Source of the DNA: Euclidia mi
Taxonomy: Eukaryota; Arthropoda; Insecta; Lepidoptera; Erebidae
Length of the DNA stretch: 64,000 bases
Direction: 5' to 3'
NCBI GenBank assembly: GCA_944739405.2
Contig: OX123205.2
Location: 37,220,475-37,284,474, forward strand
Shown: positions 10,270 through 21,474 of the stretch, piece by piece
Position numbering within the stretch: position 1 is the stretch's first letter
Layout of the letters: every line of letters begins with the position of its first letter
Made by a program: the position numbers and the translations under genes
Notes under the pieces: generated by a model
Told to the model about the DNA's origin: nothing
The model's database searches: none
Seen by the model: only the letters and a program-made list of their open reading frames with translations

Positions 10270-10500
10270 TCATAGTCCGATGGGACGGTGTAGCCGATAC
10301 GACCAGAGAGAGATTGGGCGCAAGATCAACGGTTTGCTAAGGCATGGGATTGTAACATTTGTAACACTGCCAACTGCCGGACTCCTATTGGATAAGTTGT
10401 AACAGGCAAAGCCACTTTCGCTGCTCGAACCAGGAATCGAGTACGAGACCTCATGATCGACAGTCACTTACACTACAGCTGGCCCACATAGGCAGTCAAA
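10270..10500 (-). mobile_element. SINE-like element with tRNA-like head
   Basis: On the minus strand, CTGCCTATGTGGGCCAGCTG is followed by GACTGTCGATCATGAGGTCT and a B-box-like GATTCCTGGTTCGAG. The tail lies towards 10270. Single copy in the window, so tentative. Confidence 0.45.
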
Positions 10501-10699
10501 TGTAAGCTGATAATTAAAATCCACCGCGTGTTTAAACGGAACAGTAAACCCTTTCCCATGATATTTATCTGAGGTTACAGAATTCTAGGAGCAACGCAGA
10601 AAGAAAACCGGCCAAGTGTATGTGGAGCCATGCACAGTGTAGGATTCCGTAATACCCCTTAACCTAAGGATGTTAAAACTCAAGAGCAATATTTAGTTT
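10501..10699. other. Spacer with a GGTTCC-family scrap
   Basis: Positions 10600-10660 ('ccggccaagtgtatg', 'gtaggattccgta') resemble 24340-24375. Nothing else. Confidence 0.35.
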
Positions 10700-11040
10700 A
10701 TTACTCTTTTTTTATGATAATGGGCGGCAAACGAGCAGACGGATTGCTTGATGGTAAGTAATGACCGCCGCCCATGGACAAAAGCAACACCACAGGAGTC
10801 ATAAGTGCGTTGCCGCCCCTTTGTGTTGGGAAAAGGGAAAGGATGAGGAGGGGGATGAGGGAGAAGGAAAAGGGGATAGGGCCTTCGGCACTCTCACTCA
10901 CCGAACGAAACGCAACAGTTAAGGTACTGTTACTTTACGTAAATTTTCTGTGAGAGGCTAGTACTTCCCCGGTCGAGCCGGCCCATTCATGCTGAAATGA
11001 TCAAGGCTCTACTACCTGGAAAAGTCTACACTCGCAAGTA
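10700..11040 (+). repeat. Repeat F, full copy
   Basis: 'gggcggcaaacgagcagacg', 'taatgaccgccgcccatgg', a purine-rich middle and 'cggtcgagccggccca'. Minus copies or fragments: 17490-17660, 37980-38050, 42780-42965 and 55310-55440. Non-coding. Confidence 0.7.
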
Positions 11041-11593
11041 GAAGTTTAAATAAATAGTCTATTTGTCGTTAATTAGCTAAGTCTAATTAGCTGCTCATTA
11101 CTTAGCATAGATTATTATTATACAGAACCTAAAACAGCATAATACTTCTGGAAGTAGAGGAAGGAGTAATTAAAGTAGTATAGCATACAACGCGGATGAA
11201 TCCGCGTACACGAGCTATTACATGTTTAAATCGACACGTGTAAAGCAGTTATGTGGTAGAATTTCCGCCAAGGCGATTATGATGTGTCATGGCACTAAGT
11301 GATGATTCCATCTGTCAGTTGCCACGGCGGGAATTATTTCCTTGGAATCGTTTACAAGACTATAGTTTTTTGTATGAATTTTTGTGAAAAAGTAACATTA
11401 TACTTTGAGAATCGTATGTAGTGGTCCGCAGATGTCACTATATTTTATTTTAATGTCAACTTCCGCAGAAATTATTCGTATATGGCACCGGTGAATTTAT
11501 AAGCACGAAATACTACGTATAAGCACAGATTACAAGAAATATACAGATGGAGTCATCTGTTTCTTAGACGCAAATTGTAAAGAAACGTCATTA
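11041..11593. other. Unassigned spacer
   Basis: AT-rich, no gene or repeat recognised. Confidence 0.4.
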
Positions 11594-11848
11594 ATATCAA
11601 TTCTCCTATTTTTATATGACATTGATATTATATTTTGAATGTACTCAGAAGCTGTATTCTGATAACCTAATGTCATTATCGTATAATTTGAAATAAATAC
11701 ATAGTTCATCGTTGACACATATTTTGACACTTGTTTCAATTTACGATCTCGTTACAACTTAGTTCAATTACCAGATAATTTAGAAGAATACGCTTTTTAT
11801 GACGTAAGTATGACACTGACATGATATCGAAACTATATTTATTTAGGA
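11594..11848 (+). mobile_element. MITE family E, copy 2
   Basis: Aligns along its whole length with 8996-9258, including 'gacattgatattatatttt' and 'cctaatgtcattatcgtata'. The ends are slightly eroded. Confidence 0.8.
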
Positions 11849-11967
11849 GAATTGAGCCCGAATAAATTGTAAAGAAATAAGTAGTAATCTGACGTTTCGA
11901 ATGACATAATTCCAAATGGGTACGTCGACTTTAAGAGTAATAGGCTAGTTGACAAAAAAAAAATTAT

Positions 11968-12208
11968 AGGTCCGTCCTTTAGATTGTTCAAAAATAAGCG
12001 ATACGTATTTTTTAATTTGTAAATTAAACCAAAAATTACCAAGATATAGCTCATTAAAGTTACGTATAACGTCACACCGTGCTGCATTTTTTCGCACTAG
12101 ATGACGTCACACGTAACTTTAATGGGCTATATCTTTGTTATTTTTTATTTAATCGAAAAACGAAAAAATACTTGTCCAATATTTTTTTATAATCTAAAAT
12201 ACGGACTA
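11968..12208. mobile_element. Foldback element
   Basis: The outer ends GTCC(GTCC)TTTAGATTGTT and ATAATCTAAAATACGGAC are inverted. The inner arms 12037-12075 and 12100-12140 pair (AAGATATAGCTCATTAAAGT against its complement). Non-coding. Confidence 0.65.
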
Positions 12209-12245
12209 AATAAAATGTAATTATTTTGACCCTGGAAACTACCCT

Positions 12246-12516
12246 ATGGCATGAGCGGTGATAGCCTAGTGGTGTTCGTAACGGATTGCACAGTCTCGGG
12301 TTCGTTGCCCAGATACCCCGGGCACACGCCTCTAACTTTCCGATGCTATGTGTGCATTAAAAACATTAATTATCGCTCGCTTAATAATGTGACCGGTAGA
12401 TAATACAGCGATAGGCTCGCCCCCTATTACATTGGGACCGCAACATAACTGGCGAAGTATGGGTGTGTGATACACCTCTGACTACCCCTTCAGGGATAAA
12501 AGGCGTGAAGTTATGT
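12246..12516 (+). mobile_element. SINE type C, plus copy
   Basis: The head is 'gcggtgatagcctagtggtg' (A box TAGCCTAGTGG), with a B box in 'ggttcgttgcc'. The body is 'attaattatcgctcgcttaa'. The tail is the one shared with types A, B and D. Other copies: 29862 and the split one at 56548/63728. Confidence 0.8.
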
Positions 12517-13551
12517 TATGTCGTTTGCCTTGACTTGAATGCTCCATCTGGTGTACTTTACAAATCTGCGTGAACATTATATACACGAGAATATGCACAT
12601 ATAACATTTGGAAATCAAACTAACGTCACTGCATAAGCGAGGCCAAAATTTAAACTACTACACCTAACGTGCAGTCAAAATTGTGTTAAATTTTAATATT
12701 ACCTAGGTAGGGTTTTTAAGCTAGGAAGTAAGGGTACCCTTACTTCCTGGTTTAAAAACCTCACATACACAGAAACAGAGTCACTTCTTCAACCCATAAA
12801 TTAGAATACCCAACCCATAATGTTGACACAGCTAAGATGCACACCACGCATACACACACATATGAACACAGACACACACACACGAACACGTACTTACATA
12901 ACTTTTCTTTTTGAATAATTTTGTATTTTGATACTTTTATTACTTTCCAGTTAATTTACTTTTATTGTATTTTGATGAAACATACTAAATTTAAGGCTTC
13001 TATGTTTATTGCATACTTGTTATGGAAGAGTGTGATTTTCTGACACAAGTATTTCGATACTTAAAAGAAGGCCTTCGAAACGTTTTATGTAAGAATTATT
13101 GATGGAAAAGTATTAAAAAGTAAAAACAAACAGGGATAACGCTAGGAGGATGTAATAGGCAACATTTGAAATGTCAACTATGAAAAGACTAGCACCGTTC
13201 TGTTACTTTTTCGTACTTATTTAGATTTTATTATGCTTTAATGCACTTTCTAGCAAAACCAAAAGTGCCCTCTACATGTACCTATTTGTAAAATAAAGCC
13301 TAAATAACTAGACCAGCAAGGATATACTTACAAAATAAAATCCACAAAATTACTTGCTTACCAAATAAAACAGAGTGCTGTCAAAACTATAATATGTTCA
13401 GTTGTTCACAGTCTGTTCGGGTCTCCACTAAATATAAGAAGCAATGGATGTGGCATGCTGGTGTATCATGCGTGTTACAATTCTGTACAGATGAGCATAA
13501 CTCAGCCAAATTTCTTTTCAGAGTTTTCAAAAGGCAATACGCACTCTTTTT
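12517..13551. other. Spacer with a CA-rich run
   Basis: A CA/CACG-rich simple stretch is at 12843-12895. An open frame at 13394-13597 shows no recognisable domain. Nothing else found. Confidence 0.4.
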
Positions 13552-13693
13552 ACCCGACTACGGCGAAACCAAAAGGAAGGTGCGACCATGGCTCTAGCTT
13601 GAGCATTTCTGTACTTATACTTTTCTAGACTTATATCTGTATGAGCTATTTTCTTGTTTCGTTCTTTTTAGACCCCTGTCTTCGTAGTCGGGT
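13552..13693. mobile_element. Small MITE, TTA target duplication
   Basis: CCCGACTACG at the left and CGTAGTCGGG at the right are inverted, each flanked by TTA. Length about 140 bp. A 3-bp TTA duplication fits the Harbinger type. Confidence 0.55.
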
Positions 13694-13994
13694 TATAGTT
13701 GTTAATTATCTAAACAGTTTGCTCGGGTAAGAGTAAGTAAAGTTTAAAAAAGAAAATGATTACAAATCAGGTTTGTAACTGCGACATTGGCGAGCTGCAA
13801 ATTAATAACTAAGACATTGTGATGTGCCTATTTGTCGCAGTCATCTAGCTTAATAATTCGTCCAATAAAAGACTAGCCGCGTTATTAGGTGGCGCTGCTC
13901 AACTAGCGGCCTGCCGCCTGCATGACATTCAGCGATTCAATCAAACAACTAGACAAATCATTAGAATCTACAACGTTTAACGAGTCTGACGTGT
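13694..13994. other. Unassigned spacer
   Basis: No gene or repeat recognised, though a short open frame begins at 13922. Confidence 0.4.
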
Positions 13995-15312
13995 TGTACC
14001 ACAGGATGAATCGTACCACCTCCAGATTTCTTCTAAACAGCAGTATTTTTTATACACTGGCAATGTTAAAATATGCGATTCTAGCGCCAAATGTCATAAG
14101 CCATTTTGTAATGTTGGCGTGCGGCTGATACTTCTTACTCCAGTTAAAAAAATATATTTCGGTTGCTTTTGATCGAAATTTTACAGTGCATACGTAACGA
14201 TCTATCCTTCATAAATAGTGAATAAAAATTATCATTTATTTAATATGAATCCGTGATTCAAGTTACTACAAATATCTGTGTTTGTGTTGTTGCGGATTTC
14301 TGAGGTTATTTTTCAAAAATTATTTTTTTGGTTTGATGGCTAGTTTGTTGAATCGTACCATTACAAGTTCTTTGTATCGTACCGGTACGATATAAACGAC
14401 ACATTTTTAAATTTCTACTATTATTTTGCTTAAAAAAGTACTATTGTTTATAGATTGCTGATAAAAGATAATATTTTAAATGGACTCCAGAAGACCTCGA
14501 AAGAGCATTATTAGCTTTCGAGAGAAAGTATAACGACACCGATGATGACGGCTTAGAGGATACCTACTTGTGCCTTATGTAACGGAAACTACTATGACTG
14601 TGCTGGTCCAAAAGAGGATTGCATACAATGCATTCGTTGTAAAAAATGGGTGCATGAAACTTGTACCTCCATTCCGGATATTTGTGATAATTGTTTCAAT
14701 TGAAGATACATTAATTTTATTTTAGAATTCAAAGAGCTTTTTGTTGTTAAATTACATTAATAGAAGATCATTTTATTGTGATACTAATTTAATATTAGAA
14801 CATAAAAGCCAAATGCTTTAATATTTTTTGTTAAATTATGGTAAAAAAGAAAAACATGTCATAGTGATATTATTTTGTAAGGTTTATTTTTTGCAGATTG
14901 TTTTACTTTCAGAAAGTTGTTAGTTTCAGAAAATAAGTGACATTCGATACTTGTTACTACATACAATAAGAACCGTTTAATTTTGTAAAATAACAATAAA
15001 TAAATTAATTGTTATAATAGTATATTTTGATTATAATTAATTAAAATCCACCTATTTTAGACTGCAATTCATATATTAGTGGTCCAATTCATCATACCTA
15101 TGGTACAATATACCCAACTAGTTCTCCGAATCGTACCATTTGACGGTTTGTAGAAAATCACATATTTTGGGCAAATTAAGCAAATACCAATGGATATGAT
15201 TAAGGACATACCTACTTACCTACATGTAATTTTATAGTTTTGTAAGTTTTTATAGAAAGGAGATAATTTATAAAAACTGTAAAATGGTACGATACGTCCG
15301 ACTTTCCCCCAT
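13995..15312 (+). mobile_element. Candidate deleted DNA transposon with repeated CGTACCA boxes
   Basis: The box TCGTACCA, or its complement, recurs at about 14009, 14353, 14376 (a palindromic pair), 15127 and 15285. These bracket the transposase remnant at 14481-14703. Such subterminal repeats may be transposase binding sites. The ends and target duplication are not established. Confidence 0.4.
14481..14703 (+). pseudogene. Transposase remnant: helix-turn-helix start joined to a cysteine-rich finger
   Basis: One frame reads WTPEDLERALLAFERKYND, then an acidic linker DTDDDGLED. This resembles the N-terminal helix-turn-helix of pogo/Tigger-type transposases. A +1 frame change follows. The second frame has a C-x2-C...C-x2-C...W-x-H-x2-C...C-x2-C pattern (CALCNG, CIRCKKWVHETC, DICDNCFN) and ends at a stop. 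This looks like the zinc finger found at the C-terminus of many insect transposases. The catalytic DDE region between them is missing, so this is an internally deleted copy. Family assignment is an inference from motif order. Confidence 0.5.
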
Positions 15313-15424
15313 ATGGGTATTATTTGTATTGTTCATTATTTATTCCATATTGCATAAATTAACTTTTATCGTGTCTTAAAATTAAAATAAGCCTATTTAA
15401 TATATACAAGACGAAAAATTAAAT

Positions 15425-16198
15425 TTAGAAGGCGTCATGAAAGTCTTCCGCATCGCAGTCGTTCGGAAGCGTGCCCAGAAGACTGGCGGCATTGCCTCCT
15501 TGTATAGCAATGCTTATCTTTTGTGCTAAATACGTGCCAGCCCTCTGGTCACCCGAGGCGTCGATCAGTCTCTTTGCGAGATCCCTAAAAAGGGATCTCG
15601 CACTTGGACCCCATGGTCCCAAGGTTTCGACCCCAAACGGCTCAAAAACATAATCTCCTACAAGATTTACGTATTTGCGCCGTTTGAGGGTCTCTGCTGA
15701 AACAGCAGCAGCGCCCGCACAACCTGCTGTGCTGGAAAGATGGGATGGCGCAATGGTATCGACACATGTCGCGTCCCATACCAAAGGCCTACCCAGCTTC
15801 CACGGCAGTAAAGACATCCCGTCCGGTCTCTTGCCATCGTCGCGTGTCAAGCCCTGAGGTTCAAGTTGGGCTGGAACGCCAGCGGTGACAAGAGCACGGC
15901 GCAGAATGTCGTTGAGGTTGGCGTGTCGTGAAATACGACCTGCGCTCCTGCTGCATGACAGACCATGGTGACCAAGGCTATCGACGGCCTCTCTGCAGTA
16001 ACAGCGATGCGGAGAGATACATGACGCGCCTAAACGGAGGCACGTAGCGAAGCGGAAGGTCGTATCGTCCAACATGGTACCTATATTGGACGATGGCAGT
16101 GCCTGCAGCCAGAGGCCCGATTCCCATTCTCCCACAGCCAGCAGGCGAGCACGCTCCGCAGCGTTGGCCGATGTATTGAGGAGTTTTTCTCGTACCAC
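15425..16198 (-). pseudogene. CCHC finger plus restriction-like endonuclease domain
   Basis: In the 257-codon frame: C66-x-C68, H77/H78 and C82 (a CCHC-type finger), then R91-H92 with D97, then K123-R124-P125-D126 and, 15 residues on, D142 in LVWDATCVD. These match the landmarks of the endonuclease of R2-like LINEs (CCHC, RH, KPD, D). The C-terminal 100 residues (KRRKY...ETLGPWGP...ISIAIQGGN) are repeated in the fragment at 3160-3465. The frame opens with GTG after a frameshift, so the original start lies upstream. The domain would nick target DNA for target-primed reverse transcription. Activity is excluded by truncation and frameshifts. Confidence 0.75.
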
Positions 16199-16199
16199 G

Positions 16200-16492
16200 C
16201 TGCAAAGCGGCCCATTGCCTCTGGGAGAACAAGTTTCGGGGTAACTCAGTTCCTGGACAAGCCTTTCTCCAAGCGTTCATGGCATCGGCCTTACACGGCA
16301 CGTCAGAATCGACCAGTGTTGGTGCTAAGATTTTCGTGGTCAATTCTGCAGTGCTGTGGACCGATGACAAGAACGCTGGCAGGCTTACGTCAGAAATTTT
16401 GCAAACGCCGAGGCCGCCCAAGCGCACAGGTAAGGACGCCTGTTGCCACACTCGGTCGTTCAGGGCCACATTCAAAATTTTACTTAGGATAT
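16200..16492 (-). pseudogene. RLE LINE thumb region
   Basis: The frame reads SKILNVALNDRVWQQASLPV, then RLGGLGVCK and LPAFLSSVHS. This is the post-RT segment of the same LINE. It joins in frame to IIQNIL upstream of the SINE. It shifts frame near QRQWAALQ (about 16200) before the finger. Confidence 0.75.
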
Positions 16493-16711
16493 ACATACAT
16501 ACATAGACTCACGCCTGTTCCTCGAAGGGGTAGGCAGAGGCATATTAAACGCCCACTTTTCGCCAGTGTTTTGATCCCACGTAATAGGTGGCGAGCCTAT
16601 TGCCGCTTATCGGGATATTTTGTTTGCCAGAGCCTCGTCCGTTGATCGGCAGGTGCACCACTTGCAGGTGAGGTTGGCTTGGGACCCTAAGTTCTTGGTG
16701 AGAACCCTTGG
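16493..16711 (-). mobile_element. SINE type D inserted in the LINE
   Basis: 219 bp flanked by a perfect TAGGATAT at 16485-16492 and 16712-16719. The interrupted LINE reading frame is restored when it is removed, which fixes its exact ends. Same family as 5933-6155. Confidence 0.85.
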
Positions 16712-17442
16712 TAGGATATTCTGTATAATTTTGTCAATTTGAATGAGTGGAGTCGGCTTTTGCGAAAAAGGTGAAGACCGTAACACGTGTGTAAATTTAG
16801 GGACAAAAAGACAATATCGAATAATAGTAAAAGCCGAATGTATATTAATTTTGAGTAGCCTGTCTGAAACATCATTAAAATTTTGAATTTTTTCTATATA
16901 AAGGAATCAAAACCGTCGTCTAAAATTGGGGACCCCAGGAGGCGAAGAGAACTTTTATCAACTTGGGTGATATTGGGTGCCAGATATTGGAATTTTGAAA
17001 GAATAGAGGATTTATCTAAAATGTCATTAATAAAAATTTCGCATTTGCTTGTATTCAACCCTAAGCCTATGGATAAAAATTTCGATTTCAGGAATGCCAG
17101 ATCTTGATATACAGTGTTTACGTCACCTCCCAGGGTTCCATCATCTAGGTACCAGATGTTTAATATTGAATTTAGTTGGTTTACAACTGGATGGATGGCC
17201 AAACTAAAAATTAATGATCCAAGAGAGTCACCCTGTTGACAACCGACGGCAGATTCTAAAAGATGTTCCTTGTATATTAATTTAGAAAGGTTACAGACAC
17301 ATTGCCAAAGAAAATCGTAGATTTGGGGTGTTTGCAATTTAACTTGTGTCAACAAGGTGTCTCTGTTGACTGAGTTAAAGGCATTCTTTGGGTCAACCTT
17401 CAAGACAACCTCACCTCCATTACAGTCAAGGTACATTGACAA
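16712..17442 (-). pseudogene. RLE LINE reverse transcriptase core
   Basis: Motifs in order: LKVDPKNAFNSVN (the catalytic-Asp block), GCQQGDSLGSLIFSLAIHP, WYLDDGTLGG (a YLDD variant of the usual YADD) and GLNTSKCEIF. The frame stops after LGSPILDDGFDSFI and continues one base shifted as NDVSDRLLKINIHSA..FVPKF. The 5' part of the polyprotein is absent. Upstream sequence (17450-17700) is an unrelated repeat F. Confidence 0.8.
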
Positions 17443-17489
17443 GGCATGTATGTATTGTTAGTTAGAGCAGTGTATAGTTAAATTTTAGC

Positions 17490-17660
17490 GTGAATTCTCG
17501 ACAGGGGAAGTACTACCCTCTCACTAAAAATCGACGTGACAGTACTTATACTGCGGCGTTTCGTTCAGTGAATGAGAGTGCCAGTGTCCCCTTCCCCTAT
17601 TCCTTCCCTGTTACCTCCTCCTATTCGTTATTTTCTTTGTGTGATGCACTCAATAATTAT
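17490..17660 (-). repeat. Repeat F, minus copy
   Basis: 'ggggaagtactaccctctca', 'ttcgttcagtgaatgagagt' and a pyrimidine-rich middle match the complement of 10860-11000. Confidence 0.65.
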
Positions 17661-18230
17661 TGTATAGTTGTCTTGGTTTAGTTAATCTATAATATTTATT
17701 TATTTTATACTGGTTTATGAGATCCATCTCCATTTTACTGTTTTATTACTCTGTGGTTTGTCGAATACAATTCGATATTACAACCCAGTGATCTTTCATC
17801 ACAGTCTGGTGGATTCGTTATATTAAAACCGTCACTATACCGCGTTCGATTGCCGTTTACATCATGCTGAGTTGAATCAACTGGACACCTATTGTATTGC
17901 TCTGTAACAGAGTATTCACATTAGTAATAATTTAATATAAGAAAATTTCTGCCAGTGGCCATAATTCTCTCGTTATAGTACATATGATCTATGGCACATA
18001 ATAGATAGTACTAACGTATCTTTGGTCTCGCAATAAATAATTTGAAAATAAACCCGTTATTTATACATCAGTAGGTACATATGTATGTGTAAAAGCCGTG
18101 ATGTTTTAAAATTATTTAATAATTCAAGTCCTTGCTGGAAGCTGTCTATAATCAATTTTTTTTTCAAAGCCCTGCGGCGATGGAATTTTGGCGATGGGGC
18201 TGCGGTAACGATATGCCAAGGGTTTAGTTA
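17661..18230. other. AT-rich spacer
   Basis: Nothing recognised. Confidence 0.4.
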
Positions 18231-18329
18231 ACATCCTGCATGTAGGTGATCAGAGGACAGTGGTCGCCCCTTGAGCCGACTGAGGCGGGGTTCAGGGTTC
18301 GGCAGCACCATTGGCGACAAAGCAGCCCT

Positions 18330-19452
18330 ATTTAGGATCGCTCTGCTTTCCTCTGCACGGAGGTAAAAAAGCTGTATAAGGGAAAGGGAGATGTCTCTGA
18401 CTGCAGCTTTTACCGAGGCATATCGCTTCCTTCTAGTGCGGGTGAGATCCTTGCGCACATTATCAATGCACGTCCTAGCCAAGCAGCTGAGAAATACCTA
18501 CCAGATAGTCAGTGTGGCTTTCGTCCCAGTCAAGGCACTGTCGATGCCATAGCCGTGGTGAAGCACCTTCCGGAAAAGGTTTAGAACATCAACAGCCTCT
18601 ATTCATGTGTTTTGTTGACCTGGAGAAAGCATTTGATTGAGTTCCACGGCAGGCGCTTTGGTTTATACTGGAGAAATTTGGATATCCAAAGAAGTTACTT
18701 AACCTCATTCGCCAGTTTCACGATGGCATGAAAGCAAGGGTACAAAATGAAAACGAATTTTCCGAAGAGATCAAAGTTAAGAGTGGAGTAAAGCAGGGCA
18801 GCGTAATGGCACCCACTCTTTTCGCAATTTATTTTTATGTAGTCATTAGAGACGCGCTGCAACATAGTCGGGGCCAAATCCAACTTAATGTCCGGTCTGA
18901 GAAAGGAGTATTCGACATATCAAAGTTCAGAGCTAAATAATCGAAAATCCAATATCTCTCATTATTGGAGATTTTATATGCTGATGACGTGTGCCTCATG
19001 TCCAATGACATGACTCAGCTCCAAAGCTACGTTGACTCATCATACCAAACTTGTCAATGATTTGGGTTGGTAACCAAGGGGATGCGAAGCTGATAAGGCA
19101 ACAGTGACTCTAGATGGAAAACCGCTAGAAGAAGTGACACGCTTCAAATATTTAGGAAGTCACATCAGGCATGATAACACCCTGGCTACGTAGTTACCAT
19201 CGCGCATAGCCAGCGCCGCCGCTAACTTTGGACGACTCAATGATCGAGTCTGGAAGTCCCATGACCTAAAACTGGAGACAAAGATTAGCGTCTATAAAGC
19301 GCTAATCCTTCCGGTCCTCTTAAACGGCGCAGAGACCTGGTCTCTGTAGAGATCGGTTATAAGAAAGCTGGACTCATTTCACCTTAAATGTCTTAGATCC
19401 ACAAAATGGCAAAATCACGTGTCCAACACGGAAATCCTGCGTCGTTCCAAAC
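18330..19452 (+). pseudogene. Non-LTR reverse transcriptase fragment
   Basis: Plus-strand frames, broken by several shifts and stops, give KGDVSDCSFYRGISLPSSAG, YLPDSQCGFRPSQGTVDAIA, then SGVKQGSVMAPTLFAIYF, YADDVCLMS (18976-18987) and a distal part with YLGSHI and FGRLNDRVW-like blocks. These are the RT fingers, palm and thumb of a non-LTR retrotransposon. No endonuclease of its own is attached. It stops abruptly at 19452, where minus-strand RTE sequence begins. Confidence 0.75.
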
Positions 19453-20650
19453 TATTGCCTTTCCTATTCTTTCATTTGTTCTGGCAGTCAACCAATCTAA
19501 CCAAGCATTCTTCTTCTCTGACACTGCTGATTGTATATCCTTGTCCCACCATGTATTCTTAACCTTTCGTATTTTCCTTCTCTTGATCACACCACATACT
19601 TCAGACGCTACACATACTATCTCTTCTTTAAAATATAGCCATAATTCTTCCATATCATTTATGCCATCGAACCTCTCAAATCTTCGCTTATACTCATTTT
19701 TCACATCTTTCTCTTGCAGATTTTCTACTTTTATTCTTTCCAAGACCCTATTTTCATTATGTTCTCGGTGTCGCCATCCTTTAAAAAGCCCACTTATCCG
19801 GCTCATCACCAAGAAGTGGTCTGTGTGGATGCCGATCCCTCGATACACCCTTGTATCTAACACATTCTTTCTCAAACGTTCATCTACAATTACAAAATCA
19901 TTCATGCTTCTTCTAACATTCTTAGCCTCACGCGTATACATGTGTATCCTTTTGTGATCAAACATGGTGTTTGTCATACAAAGGCTCCATACTAAACAAA
20001 CCTCAAGCAATACTTTTCCGTTTTCATTCACACTCTCATCACCAAATCCACCTAAAACCCTTTCAAATCCATCTCGTTTTACTCCCACCCATCCATTGAA
20101 CTCACCTAACAAGATCAATCTTTCGTTACGTTCGTTCGTATTTCCTCAAAATCGCTCTTAAATTCTCCCAAAATTCCTGCCTTTCGTCTTGTTCTCGCTG
20201 TGACATATTGGCTTACTATATTTACCGGGGCGTAAACGCCTACAATAAAGATACGAGTAAGTCCTACTTTCATTCTCATCCACAATAGTCTAGCATTTAC
20301 TCATTCAAATTCCTTAACGCACTCATCACGCAGACAGTATTAAACCAACTCCCTTGCAGGCTCTGGTGGTACTGTCTACCCCAGACCAAAATAAGCCGTG
20401 TAGCTGTCATGCTTGGTGAGGCCACAACCTTTCCTTTTTGTCTCATTCACACATAGAACATCAATCTTTCTATCATCCATCATCTGGCATACTTCATTCA
20501 ATTTACCATCCATTCCTCCTCCAACATTTAATGTTGCAAACCGGCTTTCCATAGGCCGCTTTTCGCCCTCGCGGGCAACGAGACGTGATGGGTTGCGAAC
20601 CGCGTCGTCGCCGTCTGGAGAAATATAATTTTCAGTTCCCATAGCGTTCC
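19453..20650 (-). pseudogene. RTE-type LINE apurinic endonuclease
   Basis: Minus-strand pieces read FATLNVGGGMDGKLNEV, DVLCVNETK, GLTKHDSYTAYFGLG, ILLGEFNGWVG, NDFVIVDERL and THTDHFLV-like GIHTDHFLVMSRI. These are the order and spacing of an exonuclease-endonuclease-phosphatase domain from RTE LINEs. The usual GDFN catalytic Asp is Glu here (GEFN). Frames break between 20118 and 20376, and the RT is missing. It has no partner RT on the same strand. Confidence 0.75.
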
Positions 20651-21010
20651 CACGAGCATTAGGGATTTAAAATGTCCGTCCCCGCAGAGCCCTTTACGGG
20701 GATAAGGTGGAATCCCAGCTGTGCCCTGTGACCACCAACACATGCACTCTCCGTTTGCGACCAGCTTGCCCTCTGGCCACGAGTCCCTCGGCACGGGTCG
20801 GTTGACACCTTGGATTGGGGTTTGTTTTCGGGTATGCTCTCTGAATGTTTGCTCCCTGAATGGTTTAATTTCGGAGTGTTCCTTCTCCTAGACGGGTTGC
20901 CATCCAAAGCTGACGAGGCCCATCCCCCCAAAGAGAGTGGTTTAATTTCGGAGTTTCCCTTCTCCTAGACGGGTTGCCATCCAAGGCTAACGAGGCCCAT
21001 CCCCCCGAAT
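20651..21010 (-). repeat. RTE 5' region with two ~77-bp tandem units
   Basis: 'ggtttaatttcggagt..cc', 'ttctcctagacgggttgcca' and 'gaggcccatccccc' occur twice (20860-20935 and 20938-21007). They sit just upstream, on the minus strand, of the endonuclease start and probably form its promoter/5' UTR. Confidence 0.65.
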
Positions 21011-21261
21011 TATAATATGATATTAAAATTATTATATGATAGATTAAGTTAAAATATTATTCACACCATAAAGAATCATAAATATGTGTCAAAACTTGTA
21101 ATTTTTCCCTCTTTAAAACTCAACAAACTTAACGAAATATCGGCGAAAGTAGGAACTAAAATGTACCGATTCCAGTTTTCGACGTTGACAGTGGCACCAC
21201 TTCTAGCGCATAAATAAATTGGTTTTAGTATTATTATATATTTTGACTATATCCGAGTGGG
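21011..21261. other. AT-rich spacer
   Basis: Nothing recognised. Confidence 0.4.
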
Positions 21262-21472
21262 GTAGGTAAGAAAGTTATGAATATGCACGTAGAAGGACGA
21301 ACAAGGAGAGGGCGACCAAGGAAAAGATGGATGGACTGTGTGAGGATGGATATGAAAGAGAAAGGGATAAACGATCGGATGACTGGTGACAGAGAAGTAT
21401 GAAAGTGAAGGACATACTGCGCCGACCCCAAATTGGGACCAGGGCAAGACAATGATCATGATGACGATATTC
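21262..21472 (+). pseudogene. RTE LINE 3' end
   Basis: The plus frame reads GRPRKRWMDCVRMDMKEKGI, MTGDREV, then a stop and YCADPKLG before a (GAT)n-like tail. This is the characteristic C-terminus of RTE polyproteins. It points the opposite way from the RTE 5' part at 19453-21010. Confidence 0.7.
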
Positions 21473-21474
21473 GA

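Larger units (their letters stand above)
15425..17445 (-). mobile_element. Decayed RLE-type LINE, 5'-truncated
   Basis: The minus strand carries, in order, an RT core (17442-16894), the end of RT/thumb (16890-16712), a SINE (16711-16493), the rest of the thumb (16492-16200) and a zinc-finger/endonuclease end (16198-15425). Removing the SINE and one copy of its TAGGATAT duplication rejoins the frame across the site. The order RT then CCHC then endonuclease is that of R2-like LINEs. At least two frameshifts (about 16890 and 16200) kill it. Confidence 0.8.
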
